From positions 2,046,001 to 2,110,000 of the forward strand of contig NZ_CP034449.1 in NCBI RefSeq assembly GCF_003952425.1: a stretch of 64,000 nucleotides of DNA, given 5' to 3'. Source of the stretch: Mesorhizobium sp. M2A.F.Ca.ET.046.03.2.1 (GTDB lineage Bacteria; Pseudomonadota; Alphaproteobacteria; Rhizobiales; Rhizobiaceae). The translations under genes were made by a program, and so were the position numbers. The notes under the pieces are model-generated. The model searched no databases. It saw nothing but the letters and a program-made list of their open reading frames with translations, and had not been told where the DNA came from. Shown in pieces: positions 1-7,146 of this stretch; within the stretch, counting starts at the first letter, position 1, and every line of letters starts with the position of its first letter.

Positions 1-9
1 CCACGACCG

Positions 10-270
10 TTGAGCGCGACCAAGACCTATCGCCAGGGAGTGCAAACGACCAAACCGATCGAGAGCTGGAACGATACGTACAAACCAGTTGAGCTTGCCC
101 AGAAATACGGTCTAACAATCGGGCAGGCTAAGATCGTCATCAGTTCCAACGGCCCATCGAGACATGGCTGCGAAGTGGGAGCGGAGGCTTTCCGGAATGC
201 TTTGAAGATGCGGACCGGGCGGAAACCTTCACGTCATCGCTCCGCCGGTCCAAATCCCCGGGCAGGTTGA
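10..270 (+). CDS. Small hypothetical protein, DUF3606-like, possibly 5' partial
   Basis: This short frame stays open to the left edge of the window, so the TTG at position 10 is only the first usable start and the gene may begin outside. The middle of the protein (VELAQKYGLTIGQAKIVI) resembles the helix pair of the short rhizobial DUF3606 proteins found again at 12622 and 20557, but the match is weak. It ends in a basic tail rich in Arg and Pro. No function can be assigned. It could be a decayed copy. Confidence 0.4.
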   Translation: MSATKTYRQGVQTTKPIESWNDTYKPVELAQKYGLTIGQAKIVISSNGPSRHGCEVGAEAFRNALKMRTGRKPSRHRSAGPNPRAG

Positions 271-281
271 CCCAAACTCCA

Positions 282-404
282 TCAATCGGAGCGAATTGCT
301 TCAAGCACGGCCTGATAAACGCTGCGGGTATCTTCCTCGATTTCGTTGCTGTTGATGCCGTCTGCCACCGCCTTCGCGGTGAGTGCCGCGGTCTGGCTAG
401 TCAT
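282..404 (-). CDS. Hypothetical 40-residue protein
   Basis: An acidic, helix-favouring short frame starting at the ATG at 404 and rich in Ala, Thr and Glu (for example GINSNEIEEDTRSVYQAV). A TGAAG lies directly before the ATG, too close for a convincing ribosome site. The frame stays open upstream but changes to low-complexity Arg/Gly text there. I do not recognise a family. It might be the C-terminal end of a degraded larger gene. Confidence 0.3.
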   Translation of the reverse strand: MTSQTAALTAKAVADGINSNEIEEDTRSVYQAVLEAIRSD

Positions 405-562
405 CTTCAGTGGCTCTCGGCCGCCGCCGGCGGCTACCTCGCCGGACGTTTGCGAACGAAATGGGTCAACACTCACACGGACGAGGTCTATTTCCGCGAT
501 ACCGCACATGGCTTTTTGGCGTGGGCCTTGGCGACGCCCAATCACCAGCGCCAATGCGCCAA

Positions 563-655
563 TCAAGGCTGATGTTGCGCTGCCTTGTCGGCGACGGCCT
601 TGGCTTTGTTTTTCGCGTCCTCGATGTTCCCCGAGACCGCATCAACACGCTTCGT
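563..655 (-). pseudogene. CsbD-like stress protein remnant
   Basis: Reading the minus strand gives the C-terminal half of a CsbD-family protein (VDAVSGNIEDAKNKAKAV, then ADKAAQHQP and a stop). CsbD proteins are short, highly charged, helical general-stress proteins of about 60-70 residues. The N-terminal half is not in this frame: upstream text turns into Arg/Cys-rich sequence without a start codon, so I call it a truncated or frameshifted remnant. The call rests on the Asp/Lys/Ala repeat pattern alone. Confidence 0.4.
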
Positions 656-777
656 GGCGCAGCCTCTTCGCCGATGCAAGGTCGCTCGGCACGTTGTGAC
701 GCCACTGTGAACGACGCTTCGGTGTTGCCACCCGTGAGCTTCGGCGGCAAGTCAGTGGAAGAGAAACCGGCCGGCGA

Positions 778-1086
778 CTAGATCCGCGTCACCTTGTCGA
801 GATGCAGTCGCAGCCTTTGGCCTTCAGCATAGTTCAGAGCATATTGCTCGCTCACAAAGGTGCGGGCGCTTTCTTTCCCGTCCTCCTGGACGAGGACGTG
901 CCATTCCCCACAAACCTCGGTTATCGAGACGGAATTCACGGTGCAATGCTCTGCGCTATAGGGATTGAGCAACGGTCTCGTCTCAATCAGTAATTCGCGC
1001 GACCGCTCGATCGCTTCCTTCGAGCTTGCGATGAGTACGACGTCGAGCGCTGTTTGGTTTGGGCAAGTGGAGACTGGATCGGCCAA
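778..1086 (-). CDS. Hypothetical 102-residue protein
   Basis: The protein has soluble, non-repetitive composition with an alternating hydrophobic pattern (SVSITEVCGEWHVLVQEDGK) that looks like a small alpha/beta fold. The chosen start is TTG at 1086 because GGGAG stands about seven bases before it and no ATG lies further upstream in frame. No family is recognised. A stress-type promoter (1337-1361, minus strand) lies about 250 bases upstream and could serve it or a shorter ORF in between. Confidence 0.55.
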   Translation of the reverse strand: MADPVSTCPNQTALDVVLIASSKEAIERSRELLIETRPLLNPYSAEHCTVNSVSITEVCGEWHVLVQEDGKESARTFVSEQYALNYAEGQRLRLHLDKVTRI

Positions 1087-1409
1087 CGAATTGCTCCCGG
1101 TCTGGGTTCAGACAAGAGCGCGGTCGGTGTGTCTCTCAGCCGCCGATGTCCACAAGGTCGTTACCGGCGATAGGTCACTTATGCGCCCGTGCCGCATCGC
1201 CACCAACCACATTTGATATGGCAGTAGTCGCACGTTCCATCACAAGAGCCCGTTCGCCTGGGGAGGGTCGAACGGGCTCCGGGGTCTGGGCCCCCGGCTG
1301 CGCTGGGACCTCGGCACGAGCTGCGCAGCGAAACACAACAAGGCGGCTGGCGGATTGTTCCATTAGCTGGCGCTTGCGAACCTATCTGCCGCTCCGGCAT
1401 TGTAATGGC
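1087..1409. other. Intergenic stretch with one stress-type promoter
   Basis: No gene of normal length is convincing here. The minus strand has a 29-codon frame (1110-1198, beginning MRHGRISDLSPV) that lies downstream of the promoter at 1337-1361 at a distance like that seen for other small genes in this region. I see no family match and only a weak GGTGGCG before its ATG, so it is not listed as a gene. Confidence 0.4.
1337..1361 (-). promoter_or_regulatory. EcfG/RpoE2-type promoter, GGAAC-N16-TGTT
   Basis: On the minus strand GGAAC (1361-1357) is followed by exactly 16 bases and TGTT (1340-1337). The published alphaproteobacterial general-stress consensus is GGAAC, a 16-17 base spacer, then a weakly conserved element ending in TT. 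The same spacing recurs at several other sites in the first 20 kb. Confidence 0.5.
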
Positions 1410-1712
1410 ATGGCCAAGGGCAGCATAAAGGTCGGCGACGAGGTCGCCATAACGGCAACCGTGCGCAAGCGCGTGACAGAGGACAGGATCAGCGTTTTGA
1501 TCCCGTCGTACCATCAACCACATTCGATCGTGGACACCACGCCTCACATCAGCAGCGGGCAGCAGATCGAGATTGTGGGAGAGGTCACACGCGTCGACGA
1601 GGACACGGTGACGATCGGCGGCAAGGATCTCGGGATAACGGTCAAGACGAACACTGTGCGGCTGGTGACGAGCCACGTTCCACCTATGAGGAAGGCACCC
1701 TCCGCTAACTAG
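1410..1712 (+). CDS. Hypothetical 100-residue beta-rich protein
   Basis: From the ATG at 1410 the frame reads MAKGSIKVGDEVAITATV and continues with alternating beta-strand text (IEIVGEVTRVDEDTVTIGG), suggesting a small barrel fold of OB or SH3 type. The frame is open further upstream, but that part is Arg/Ser-rich and unlike a protein, so the start at 1410 is preferred. It probably belongs to a rhizobial family of small uncharacterised proteins. Function is unknown. Confidence 0.55.
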   Translation: MAKGSIKVGDEVAITATVRKRVTEDRISVLIPSYHQPHSIVDTTPHISSGQQIEIVGEVTRVDEDTVTIGGKDLGITVKTNTVRLVTSHVPPMRKAPSAN

Positions 1713-1830
1713 GCAACTTAGTCGCCTGTGGAGCGCCGTTCGCCTAGGTCGGCTCGCGCGCTCGCACCTCTGAGCCGCAACAAGGCCTGGCGATCATCGT
1801 TGGAGCGGTGACCGAAACGGGGCGCTATGC

Positions 1831-2022
1831 ATGAAAACCTACCAAGTCGAGGAGATGGCCGGCGAGACGCCGGTTTCCCGTAACACAGTCACCGCCAAGT
1901 CGCCGTGGGAGGCTGCGACCCTCAGTACCAAGAAAGAGGTCCAGGCGCGCAGAGAAGAACGGCTATGGGTTCGCGTTACCGAAGAAAGCGGCCGCGCGGT
2001 ATACAAATACGCGTTCAAATAG
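1831..2022 (+). CDS. Hypothetical 63-residue protein, paralogue of the 20742 ORF
   Basis: The protein begins MKTYQVEEMAGETPVSRNTV and ends with a strand pair RLWVRVTEESGRAVYKYAFK. Its plan matches the product at 20742-20960 (MARYRVDELFGEDVVSTNEA, later HWFRVTDESGTIHEFSV): an N-terminal strand, a helix with an Ala-rich turn, then W-x-R-V-T-[ED]-E-S-G. The two are likely members of one small family in this genome. No function is known to me. It is followed at once by the stress-type promoter at 2042. Confidence 0.6.
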   Translation: MKTYQVEEMAGETPVSRNTVTAKSPWEAATLSTKKEVQARREERLWVRVTEESGRAVYKYAFK

Positions 2023-2041
2023 CTGCCCTCGCCGGACCGGC

Positions 2042-2066
2042 GGAACGAGCAAAGGACAGGTGCGTT
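2042..2066. promoter_or_regulatory. Palindromic EcfG-type promoter reading both ways
   Basis: GGAAC at 2042-2046 is followed by 16 bases and CGTT at 2063-2066. Because GGAACG and CGTTCC form an inverted repeat, the minus strand reads GGAAC-N16-CGTT as well. On the plus strand the start of the next gene (ATG 2074) is only 7 bases after the -10 element, so the transcript would be nearly leaderless. Confidence 0.55.
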
Positions 2067-2073
2067 CCTCTTC

Positions 2074-2316
2074 ATGGTTCTCGCCGACGAGATCGAAATG
2101 GTGAAAGGCCATGTGAGGCTGGGTGAGCAGCATCTGCTTCGTCAACACGAACTCATTGCCCAACTGGAGCGGGACAACCTGCCGACACGTCTAGCCATCG
2201 AATTGCTCCACCAATTAGAGGACATGCAAGCTCTGCACCGCCTGCATTTATCGCGGCTGCTGCGCATGGCTGTGGATAGTAAGCCCTCGTTCACCATATC
2301 AGGGCATCCAAATTAA
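2074..2316 (+). CDS. Hypothetical 80-residue helical protein
   Basis: The sequence is mostly one or two amphipathic helices (GEQHLLRQHELIAQLERDNL, then LHQLEDMQALHRLHLSRLL), which suggests a short coiled coil. No signal peptide or membrane segment is present. The ATG at 2074 is almost at the expected transcription start of the promoter at 2042-2066; a later ATG at 2098 is possible. Short His/Leu-rich helical proteins like this are common in rhizobia and have no known role. Confidence 0.6.
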   Translation: MVLADEIEMVKGHVRLGEQHLLRQHELIAQLERDNLPTRLAIELLHQLEDMQALHRLHLSRLLRMAVDSKPSFTISGHPN

Positions 2317-2464
2317 AGGCGCAAACAGCGCGCCTAATCTGGACCTGCGTCAATTGAGACGCGCCCCACCCAAACGGCGGCCCGACGCTTTCAATCCGGG
2401 ACCCCAACCAAAGTATGCGTCGGCCGCCAGATTTTTAGGCCTGGGATTTCGCGGGGGCGAGATC

Positions 2465-2752
2465 ATGCAATGGCTGGAGCGAATGAAGGCGGCCATGTCC
2501 GCCAGAGAATTTCTGGTAGTGCCGCCCCGGGAAGCCCGCTACGAAAGCGCAGCCTATCGGGCTCAGATGGCGGCTGCTCTATCGGCCGCGATGCCCGACT
2601 CTACGTTTACCGTGACGCTTGAGCATCCGCAGCAGCAGGACGAGGAAGATACCTTTGTCGAGCCGAACGGCGTAGTGCTCAATCTGGAGCCGTTTCTACA
2701 GCGCGTTGCCGAAGCCCTGGCACCCTTCGTTGCCGACAAGACGCTCAACTAG
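2465..2752 (+). CDS. Hypothetical 95-residue protein
   Basis: Starting at ATG 2465, which is preceded by GGGGGCGAG, the protein reads MQWLERMKAAMSAREFLVV and later has beta text (DSTFTVTLEHPQQQDEEDTF) and an Ala/Leu helix at the end. The open frame extends upstream to 2354, but that part is Pro/Arg-rich and the ribosome site favours 2465. I recognise no family. It is soluble and acidic. Confidence 0.55.
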   Translation: MQWLERMKAAMSAREFLVVPPREARYESAAYRAQMAAALSAAMPDSTFTVTLEHPQQQDEEDTFVEPNGVVLNLEPFLQRVAEALAPFVADKTLN

Positions 2753-2902
2753 ACTAGCTGGCACCCCAGACACACGATGCCCGGCCTTCGGGGAGTCGGG
2801 GGGACTTCGGGCGGACAGGCCGGGCCCTTACCCCGATGAAGTGCGGGGCAGACTCGCATTATGCGCCAGCGTTGATCCCTCGACATTAACAATTTTAGGT
2901 AT

Positions 2903-2950
2903 CGCTCACGAAAAGCCCGTCGCAGCTAATAAGCGTGAGCGACGGGCTTT
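2903..2950 (-). terminator. 12-bp hairpin with a competing second stem
   Basis: AAAGCCCGTCGC (2912-2923) pairs perfectly with GCGACGGGCTTT (2939-2950). Read on the minus strand the stem is followed by TTTTC, as in an intrinsic terminator. A second stem, CGCTCACG (2903-2910) with CGTGAGCG (2934-2941), shares bases with the first, so the two folds exclude each other. No gene ending here on the minus strand is evident. Confidence 0.5.
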
Positions 2951-3282
2951 CTGAATTCGTGGCTAACACCCCCGAGGGACCGACCACTGCCTGTAGAACT
3001 CGGTGTGATCGCATGTTGTTCCATTTTGCTACGCCATGCGCCCTCGGCGTGCTCCATCGCCTCAAAGATCAGCTCGGCAACGCTATCGACTTCTTCGTTA
3101 AATTTCCCTGGGTGAAATGCCTCCGCGTTCGGCCCCCTTCATCAATCAAGCCAGATCGCTCAATGCCACCGGATCATCCGAAATCGGTAGGTGTTCAGCC
3201 ATCCATCGATATATGAATCGAGCCCCTCGCGTGCTCATCCGGCTATAAGCGAAATAAGCCTATCAGGTTCCGCTTTAGCGAT

Positions 3283-3313
3283 GAGCCCGCATCGAGGGGA
3301 ACGATGCGGGCTC
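3283..3313. repeat. Perfect 12-bp inverted repeat
   Basis: GAGCCCGCATCG (3283-3294) and CGATGCGGGCTC (3302-3313) form a perfect stem with a 7-base loop. There is no T run on either side, so termination is doubtful; a processing or protein-binding hairpin is as likely. It resembles the neighbouring hairpins in carrying a GAGCCCG/AGCCCG arm. Confidence 0.5.
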
Positions 3314-3414
3314 TATGTCGGGTGATGCAAGCCCGACCGCGACGCCAGCACAGCCTAACCAAAAGATGCGTCGCCGTTATCCGAACCGCCGCCTGGCTGG
3401 AATGTTCCAGCAAC

Positions 3415-3445
3415 AAAAAGCCCGCTGGCTGGGAGCTAGCGGGCT
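3415..3445 (-). terminator. Intrinsic terminator on the minus strand
   Basis: AGCCCGCT (3419-3426) pairs with AGCGGGCT (3438-3445). On the minus strand the stem is followed by a run of four to five T (plus-strand A at 3415-3419). It would end a transcript coming from above 3445, where I see no clear minus-strand gene. Confidence 0.5.
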
Positions 3446-3605
3446 GTGCAATCTCCGTGGGTGGGCTGTCAGTCGGACAAGGACCGGCGGCCCCGATGGT
3501 CCAGCAACAATGGCTGTGAGCTTCGCCTTGCAACGAGCACAGGCGATCGCTGCGAAACAAAGCGATGGAGCGAGCGTTGTTCTGCTGTTCAACAAGGCTA
3601 GCGGC

Positions 3606-3904
3606 ATGCCCACTTTTCATTTTTCCACGTCGACAACGGCGAATTCAACCCCGATGATGAAGGCGTCGATCTTCCCGATCTGGATGCCGCGCGCCTGGAA
3701 GCAGTGCGCGCGGCCGGCGAGATGATCAACGACAGCAAGCAGTCTTTTTGGGAGCATATGACCCCCTGGATCATGAACGTAACGGATGACCAAAATCGGC
3801 TTCTGTTCACTCTCCAGTTCGCTGCAAAGGTGCCATCTGGACAGGCCCTTTACATTCCGCGAGAGGGCGAAGCAAAAAACCCGCTGGCCGAAGCCAGCGG
3901 GTGA
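3606..3904 (+). pseudogene. DUF6894 protein gene with a frameshift in a T run
   Basis: ATG 3606 begins MPTFHF and then loses frame; the next frame continues with FHVDNGEFNPDDEG, LPDLDAARLEAVRAAGEMI and MNVTDDQNRLLFTLQFAA, the pattern of the short rhizobial DUF6894 family (start of Pro-x-Phe/Tyr-Phe-His-Val, Asp/Glu-Gly, Leu-x-D-x-x-x-A-R). The second frame has no start codon after its TAG at 3599. One extra T in the five-T run at 3620-3624 would join the parts. It is therefore either a recent one-base loss or a sequencing error. The stop lies inside the hairpin at 3879-3902. Confidence 0.65.
3873..3902 (-). terminator. Intrinsic terminator on the minus strand
   Basis: ACCCGCTGGC (3879-3888) and GCCAGCGGGT (3893-3902) form a perfect 10-bp stem. 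On the minus strand the loop is TTCG and the stem is followed by five to six T, a textbook intrinsic terminator. It lies 70 bases beyond the stop of the 50-residue minus-strand ORF at 3974-4126 and supports that ORF. Confidence 0.7.
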
Positions 3905-3973
3905 GAGGTGGTTGGTCTCGGACCCACCAGGACCGAGCGACCAATCATGTGCACGGGCCGCGCCTACAAATTT

Positions 3974-4126
3974 TTAGGGAAGGGCTTGCTTCAGGCGCAG
4001 CTCGTCGATCTCCCGCTTCAGGTCCTGGATGACGTCACGACGCGCGCCGAAGTCCTGACAGTTCGTCAATGCGGCAATTTGAAGTCCGCCGGTCGCCCGA
4101 TTCCGCCGCACCCACTCGTTGTGCAT
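3974..4126 (-). CDS. Hypothetical 50-residue protein
   Basis: The frame reads MHNEWVRRNRATGGLQIAAL and ends with a charged helix IQDLKREIDELRLKQALP. The in-frame upstream text (GGRRYFPTGV) is basic and has no better start than the ATG at 4126 or the GTG just before it. The strong minus-strand terminator at 3873-3902 follows its stop. I recognise no family; the C-terminal half is probably a short coiled coil. Confidence 0.45.
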   Translation of the reverse strand: MHNEWVRRNRATGGLQIAALTNCQDFGARRDVIQDLKREIDELRLKQALP

Positions 4127-4631
4127 CACGCCGGTCGGAAAGTAGCGCCTTCCGCCCCGTCTGCCGGGTTTCCGTGGCGTGCCACGATCCGTGCCGGACC
4201 TGGAACCAATCGCGCGCGCCCAAGTTAGGAAGAGCTTATCGGGGACTTCGCTATGCTCCTTGCCTTGGACGATGCGATCTCGTCGGCTGTTTTGGCCGGC
4301 CGAGGGGCAGATGTGGAAATCTTCGGCGTGGTCGACCTCACCAGCAAAATTGAAACGCGGATCAGCGCTTTAAGCTTGGGGCACGCCATCCAGTTCGTCG
4401 CCAACGCGTCGGTGCTCGGTTACGATGTTCGCGGTGCCATGGTCCATACGGGTTACCGGGCACGCCAAGCCTCAGGAAATGGGGCTGCGACCGCCTGTGG
4501 TCGCAATACGGTGGCGCCTTGCTCCAGCCTTGAATGCCGGACGCGGGCGCGCTGCAGTAAACTGGGATTGCCGATCCCACCGGCTAAACGCTAATCCTCG
4601 TACCTCCGTGCTGACGGCCGGCGCTCGTAGT
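4127..4631. other. No clear gene
   Basis: A plus-strand frame from ATG 4253 starts with plausible protein text (MLLALDDAISSAVLAGRGAD, VEIFGVVDLTSKIETRIS) but then runs into Arg/Cys-rich text after about 60 codons, so it may be a decayed gene. I could not assign it and do not list it as a CDS. Confidence 0.4.
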
Positions 4632-4733
4632 CTACTGGGGCATTGCCAATATTCGAGCCTCTCCACGCCCGACCTCGCGTCCAAGCTTGAAAGCGGCATA
4701 GACTGCGCCGAGAGTTATCAGAAATCTGAGCAT
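4632..4733 (-). CDS. 33-residue small membrane protein
   Basis: ATG 4733 is preceded by CGGAGAAC at good spacing. The peptide MLRFLITLGAVYAAFKLGRE, followed by a basic amphipathic tail ending AMPQ, has one hydrophobic helix of about 15 residues and a positively charged C-terminus, as in small inner-membrane proteins. The stress-type promoter at 4886-4910 lies upstream on the same strand, giving a leader of about 145 bases. No family name is known to me. It is too short for default gene callers. Confidence 0.5.
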   Translation of the reverse strand: MLRFLITLGAVYAAFKLGREVGRGEARILAMPQ

Positions 4734-5386
4734 GATTGTTCTCCGTTCAGGGCAGAGCAGCCGGAGCAACTCCTGTTGGTTCCGGCAATCGTCCTCGAGT
4801 GGAACCCGCGCCCCTCGGCAAGGACGCGGGCCGGTGTCTCCACCAATCTGCGGTCGCTTGAGGGGACGATCGCAGACCTCTTTTCAACAAGCTGAATTAC
4901 CGCTTGTTCCTTCATCAAAAGAAGAACCGCGACTGAAGCCCTCTCGTGAAGGTTCGAATTAGAGCGCCGGCTTCAGAGGGGTGAACAAGCTAGCGACCGG
5001 TGACGCCCTCGGCAGAGAGCGAAAACCAATCCCGCAGTCTTCGAGGTGTTTCGGTCCGGCTGCCGAGGAAGAGAACATACCTTTCCAAATCCAGAGCTTG
5101 GGTAGTTCCAGTCCGACGGACGCGCGTGCAATTCAAGAGACTCGTGGTGGCGTCGCGAGCGGCGTGCTTTCAGTGCCAGTGCGCTACATGCACACGCCGT
5201 CGGAAGTTCTTTGCCTCGACGACGTGCAAGCTACCGTCGATCTGGTTTGCGCCTACTGTCGACGATTGACGCCTGAGCTGGACTTCACGCCAGAATGAGG
5301 GGGTTCCCTTCCGCCATAGGCATGACCAGAAGGTCCCTTCACCTTTCAACAGTTCACTGGTCCCGATTGGCGCCGAGCTTGCTTCT
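4734..5386. other. Leader region and unassigned sequence
   Basis: The left part is the presumed leader of the small membrane protein gene and holds a GC-rich stem (about 4807-4832). A minus-strand frame from ATG 4918 (MMKEQAVIQLVEKRSAIVPS) overlaps the promoter at 4886-4910 and is doubtful. A plus-strand frame at 4981-5298 has a Cys pair late in its sequence but no recognisable fold. Nothing here is firm enough to call. Confidence 0.35.
4886..4910 (-). promoter_or_regulatory. EcfG-type promoter, GGAAC-N16-TGTT
   Basis: On the minus strand GGAAC (4910-4906) is followed by 16 bases and TGTT (4889-4886). Spacing and sequence are identical in plan to the sites at 1337, 6016, 8375, 12996 and 16088. 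The first well-formed gene downstream is the 33-residue membrane protein starting at 4733. Confidence 0.55.
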
Positions 5387-5411
5387 GGAACAGATGACCG
5401 TTGACGGAGTT
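5387..5411 (+). promoter_or_regulatory. Weak EcfG-type promoter, GGAAC-N16-AGTT
   Basis: GGAAC (5387-5391), 16 bases, AGTT (5408-5411). Only the final TT of the -10 part agrees with the other sites, so this is a weaker match. It stands about 100 bases before the start of the 54-residue ORF at 5509. Confidence 0.3.
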
Positions 5412-5508
5412 CGGTAGTGGGCAGCAGGCTCCAATCTGCCCAAGCGGCCCGCTGCTACTTCTCTTGGCTGAGGCATCACTAGCAGCGGCCACTCCGGCTA
5501 AACGCGAC

Positions 5509-5673
5509 ATGATTGATATGGGGAAGAAGGAAAAGCTTAGGGCCAAACATAGAGCTGAAAAGCCTTTAGAAAGCGCGCTCATCGCGGAAGCAGCCTACTA
5601 CGCCCGCAGGTGCGGTATCACCATCCACGAAGCCGCTAAGATCATTCGACAAGCCACACACCGAACCAGATAG
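5509..5673 (+). CDS. Hypothetical 54-residue basic helical protein
   Basis: From ATG 5509 (or 5518) the product is MIDMGKKEKLRAKHRAEKPL followed by a helix-turn-helix-like end (AEAAYYARRCGITIHEAAKI). The second half, a helix, Cys-Gly-Ile-Thr turn and another helix, resembles the helix pair of DUF3606-type proteins and of short rhizobial proteins with an ARRCGIT-type turn. The frame is open upstream to 5401, but that text is Leu/Ala-rich and unlike a leader. Function is unknown. Confidence 0.5.
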   Translation: MIDMGKKEKLRAKHRAEKPLESALIAEAAYYARRCGITIHEAAKIIRQATHRTR

Positions 5674-5700
5674 TTTCGCCGACCAGACGTCATGCTCAGA

Positions 5701-5961
5701 CTAACCACCTCGAGTTACCGCCATCGTGCCACTGGCGACAACCATCCAGTTCACTTCGGCCTTCTTCATCTGCCCTCGAAGCTCCGGTTTCAGGCCCTTG
5801 TCGAGCATTGTGACAATCGAGCCTGGATCCTCGAGATGGCTGAGTCTCTTCGGTCGTTACGTCGAGCAACATGTTCTTGCGGCCGAGATCGTCTTCGCCC
5901 CGGCATTGGGTGAAATAGCGCATGCAGCAAGCTCGCCAACCGCGCCGCCGAACTGCTCCAT
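5701..5961 (-). pseudogene. Manganese catalase fragment, frameshifted
   Basis: Three minus-strand frames together rebuild residues of about 27-105 of the intact Mn-catalase at 8427: MEQFGGAVGELAA, then MRYFTQCRGEDDLGRKNMLL, then LSHLEDPGSIVTMLDKGLKP and MVVASGT before a TAG. Two frameshifts separate the pieces and both ends of the gene are missing. It retains the first ligand Glu and the second-helix His region. It is a decayed second copy lying 2.7 kb from, and opposite in direction to, the intact gene. Confidence 0.75.
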
Positions 5962-6015
5962 TTTTTGACCTCCCGCCAGCAGCAACTTGACTGGATGCTG
6001 CACAAGCACGCTAGC

Positions 6016-6040
6016 GGAACAACAAGGGCCTGTGCTTGTT
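6016..6040 (+). promoter_or_regulatory. EcfG-type promoter, GGAAC-N16-TGTT
   Basis: GGAAC (6016-6020), 16 bases, TGTT (6037-6040). The ATG of the flavoprotein gene at 6049 is only 8 bases further, so transcription would begin close to the start codon and the message would be leaderless or nearly so. Confidence 0.5.
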
Positions 6041-6048
6041 CGGCGGCG

Positions 6049-7023
6049 ATGATCAATCCGGGCATCAATCGCTTTTGCGATGTCGCTGTTGTGGGGGGCG
6101 GTCCTGCCGGTCTTGCCGCGGCCGTCTATCTGTCTCGCTTCTTGCGATCCGTGCTGCTCTTCGACGCCGGCGACGGACGGGCGGAACTCATTCCCAAGAC
6201 CCACAATTGCCCAGGCTTTCCCGATGGCGTTTCAGGCAAGGATCTGCTGGCCCGCTTGAGAGCGCAAGCGATGGCATACGGAACCGAAATAGTCGCGGCG
6301 GGCGTAAAGTCTCTGACAGCAAGACCCGGTGCTTTCGTTCTCGCAACGACTACCGGTCACGTTCATGCGTCCCGCGTTGTGCTCGCGACGGGCGTCGTCG
6401 ATCGGGCCCCCGCTATGCATGGCCTGCGCAAGGCGATTGCGGCAGGGATTGTTCGGCTGTGTCCTGTTTGCGATGCCTATGAGGTTCAGGGACAGCGCAT
6501 CGCGGTTGTTGGCCCCGAACGCTCGGCTCTTAAAGAGGCTCTGTACCTGCGGCACTACAGTCGGGACATTTGCATCATATGCAACTATCCCGAAGACGTT
6601 TCAGGGTCTACCCGTGCGAAGGCTGGCGCCGCCGGCATTGCGGTCCGGGACTTCGTGGACGATCTTGTTCCACGGAACTCCGGCCTCGATCTCGTCATGG
6701 CGGATGGATCGACGGAGCGGATCGACGTGCTTTATGCCGCCATGGGGTGCGACGTTCGATCGGAACTCGCCATGGAAGTTGGCGCGCACTGTGATGAGGA
6801 CGGCTACATTCTCATTGGACCACACGCGCAAACCTCGATCGAGGGGGTCTACGCCGTCGGAGACGTGGCCAAAGCACTGAACCAGATAGCGGTGGGATTT
6901 GGTCAGGCGGCTTTGGCATCCACTCATATCCACAATGCCATGCTAGCGGAGCGAGCCGGCTCACGATGCGAGAAAGAGCCAGAAGCGCATCATCAGTCCC
7001 CAAATCCACGACCTGGCGGATGA
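6049..7023 (+). CDS. Thioredoxin-reductase-like FAD/NAD(P) oxidoreductase
   Basis: This is a pyridine-nucleotide-disulphide oxidoreductase of the thioredoxin reductase class, 324 residues. The FAD-binding motif VAVVGGGPAGLAAAVYLSR is near residue 13, a redox-type CxxC (CPVCDAYE) lies in the middle, the NAD(P) site follows (IAVVGPERSALKEAL), and the FAD-contacting YAVGDVAKALNQIAVGFG is near the end. It differs from classical TrxB by CPVCDAYE instead of CATCDG, as in a proteobacterial subgroup of unknown partner. The NAD(P) motif is GPERS rather than GxGxxA, which is odd. The start at 6049 is chosen because of the FAD motif position; the frame is open upstream. A stress-type promoter lies directly before it. 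Confidence 0.8.
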   Translation: MINPGINRFCDVAVVGGGPAGLAAAVYLSRFLRSVLLFDAGDGRAELIPKTHNCPGFPDGVSGKDLLARLRAQAMAYGTEIVAAGVKSLTARPGAFVLATTTGHVHASRVVLATGVVDRAPAMHGLRKAIAAGIVRLCPVCDAYEVQGQRIAVVGPERSALKEALYLRHYSRDICIICNYPEDVSGSTRAKAGAAGIAVRDFVDDLVPRNSGLDLVMADGSTERIDVLYAAMGCDVRSELAMEVGAHCDEDGYILIGPHAQTSIEGVYAVGDVAKALNQIAVGFGQAALASTHIHNAMLAERAGSRCEKEPEAHHQSPNPRPGG

Positions 7024-7146
7024 TAATAATCCACAGGTCAATTACCGGCTTTGATGCCTATCAGCCTTCGGTCACGCCCTCATCGCGGCCACCGACGTTT
7101 CACAATGGCCTTGAACGCGGAAACCGTACCTGCCACCGTTGATGCC

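Larger units (their letters stand above)
2753..3605. other. Gene-poor stretch with strong hairpins
   Basis: No convincing coding frame on either strand. The stretch holds three perfect or near-perfect GC-rich hairpins (2912-2950, 3283-3313, 3419-3445), listed separately. Weak GGAAC boxes on the minus strand at 3018-3022, 3267-3271 and 3404-3408 have -10 parts that match only in the final TT, so they are not listed as promoters. Confidence 0.6.

Noticed and set aside
2997..3408. Minus-strand GGAAC boxes at 3018, 3267 and 3404 as promoters of small RNAs
   Set aside because: Their -10 parts agree only in the last TT, or need a 17-base spacer; matches this loose are expected by chance.
2903..3902. 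The hairpin cluster as a CRISPR array
   Set aside because: Stems differ in sequence, spacing is irregular (tens to hundreds of bases) and there are no repeat-spacer units or cas genes.
4718..4918. Minus-strand frame MMKEQAVIQLVEKRSAIVPS as a gene
   Set aside because: It overlaps the GGAAC-N16-TGTT promoter and has no ribosome site; the 33-codon gene downstream is a better target.
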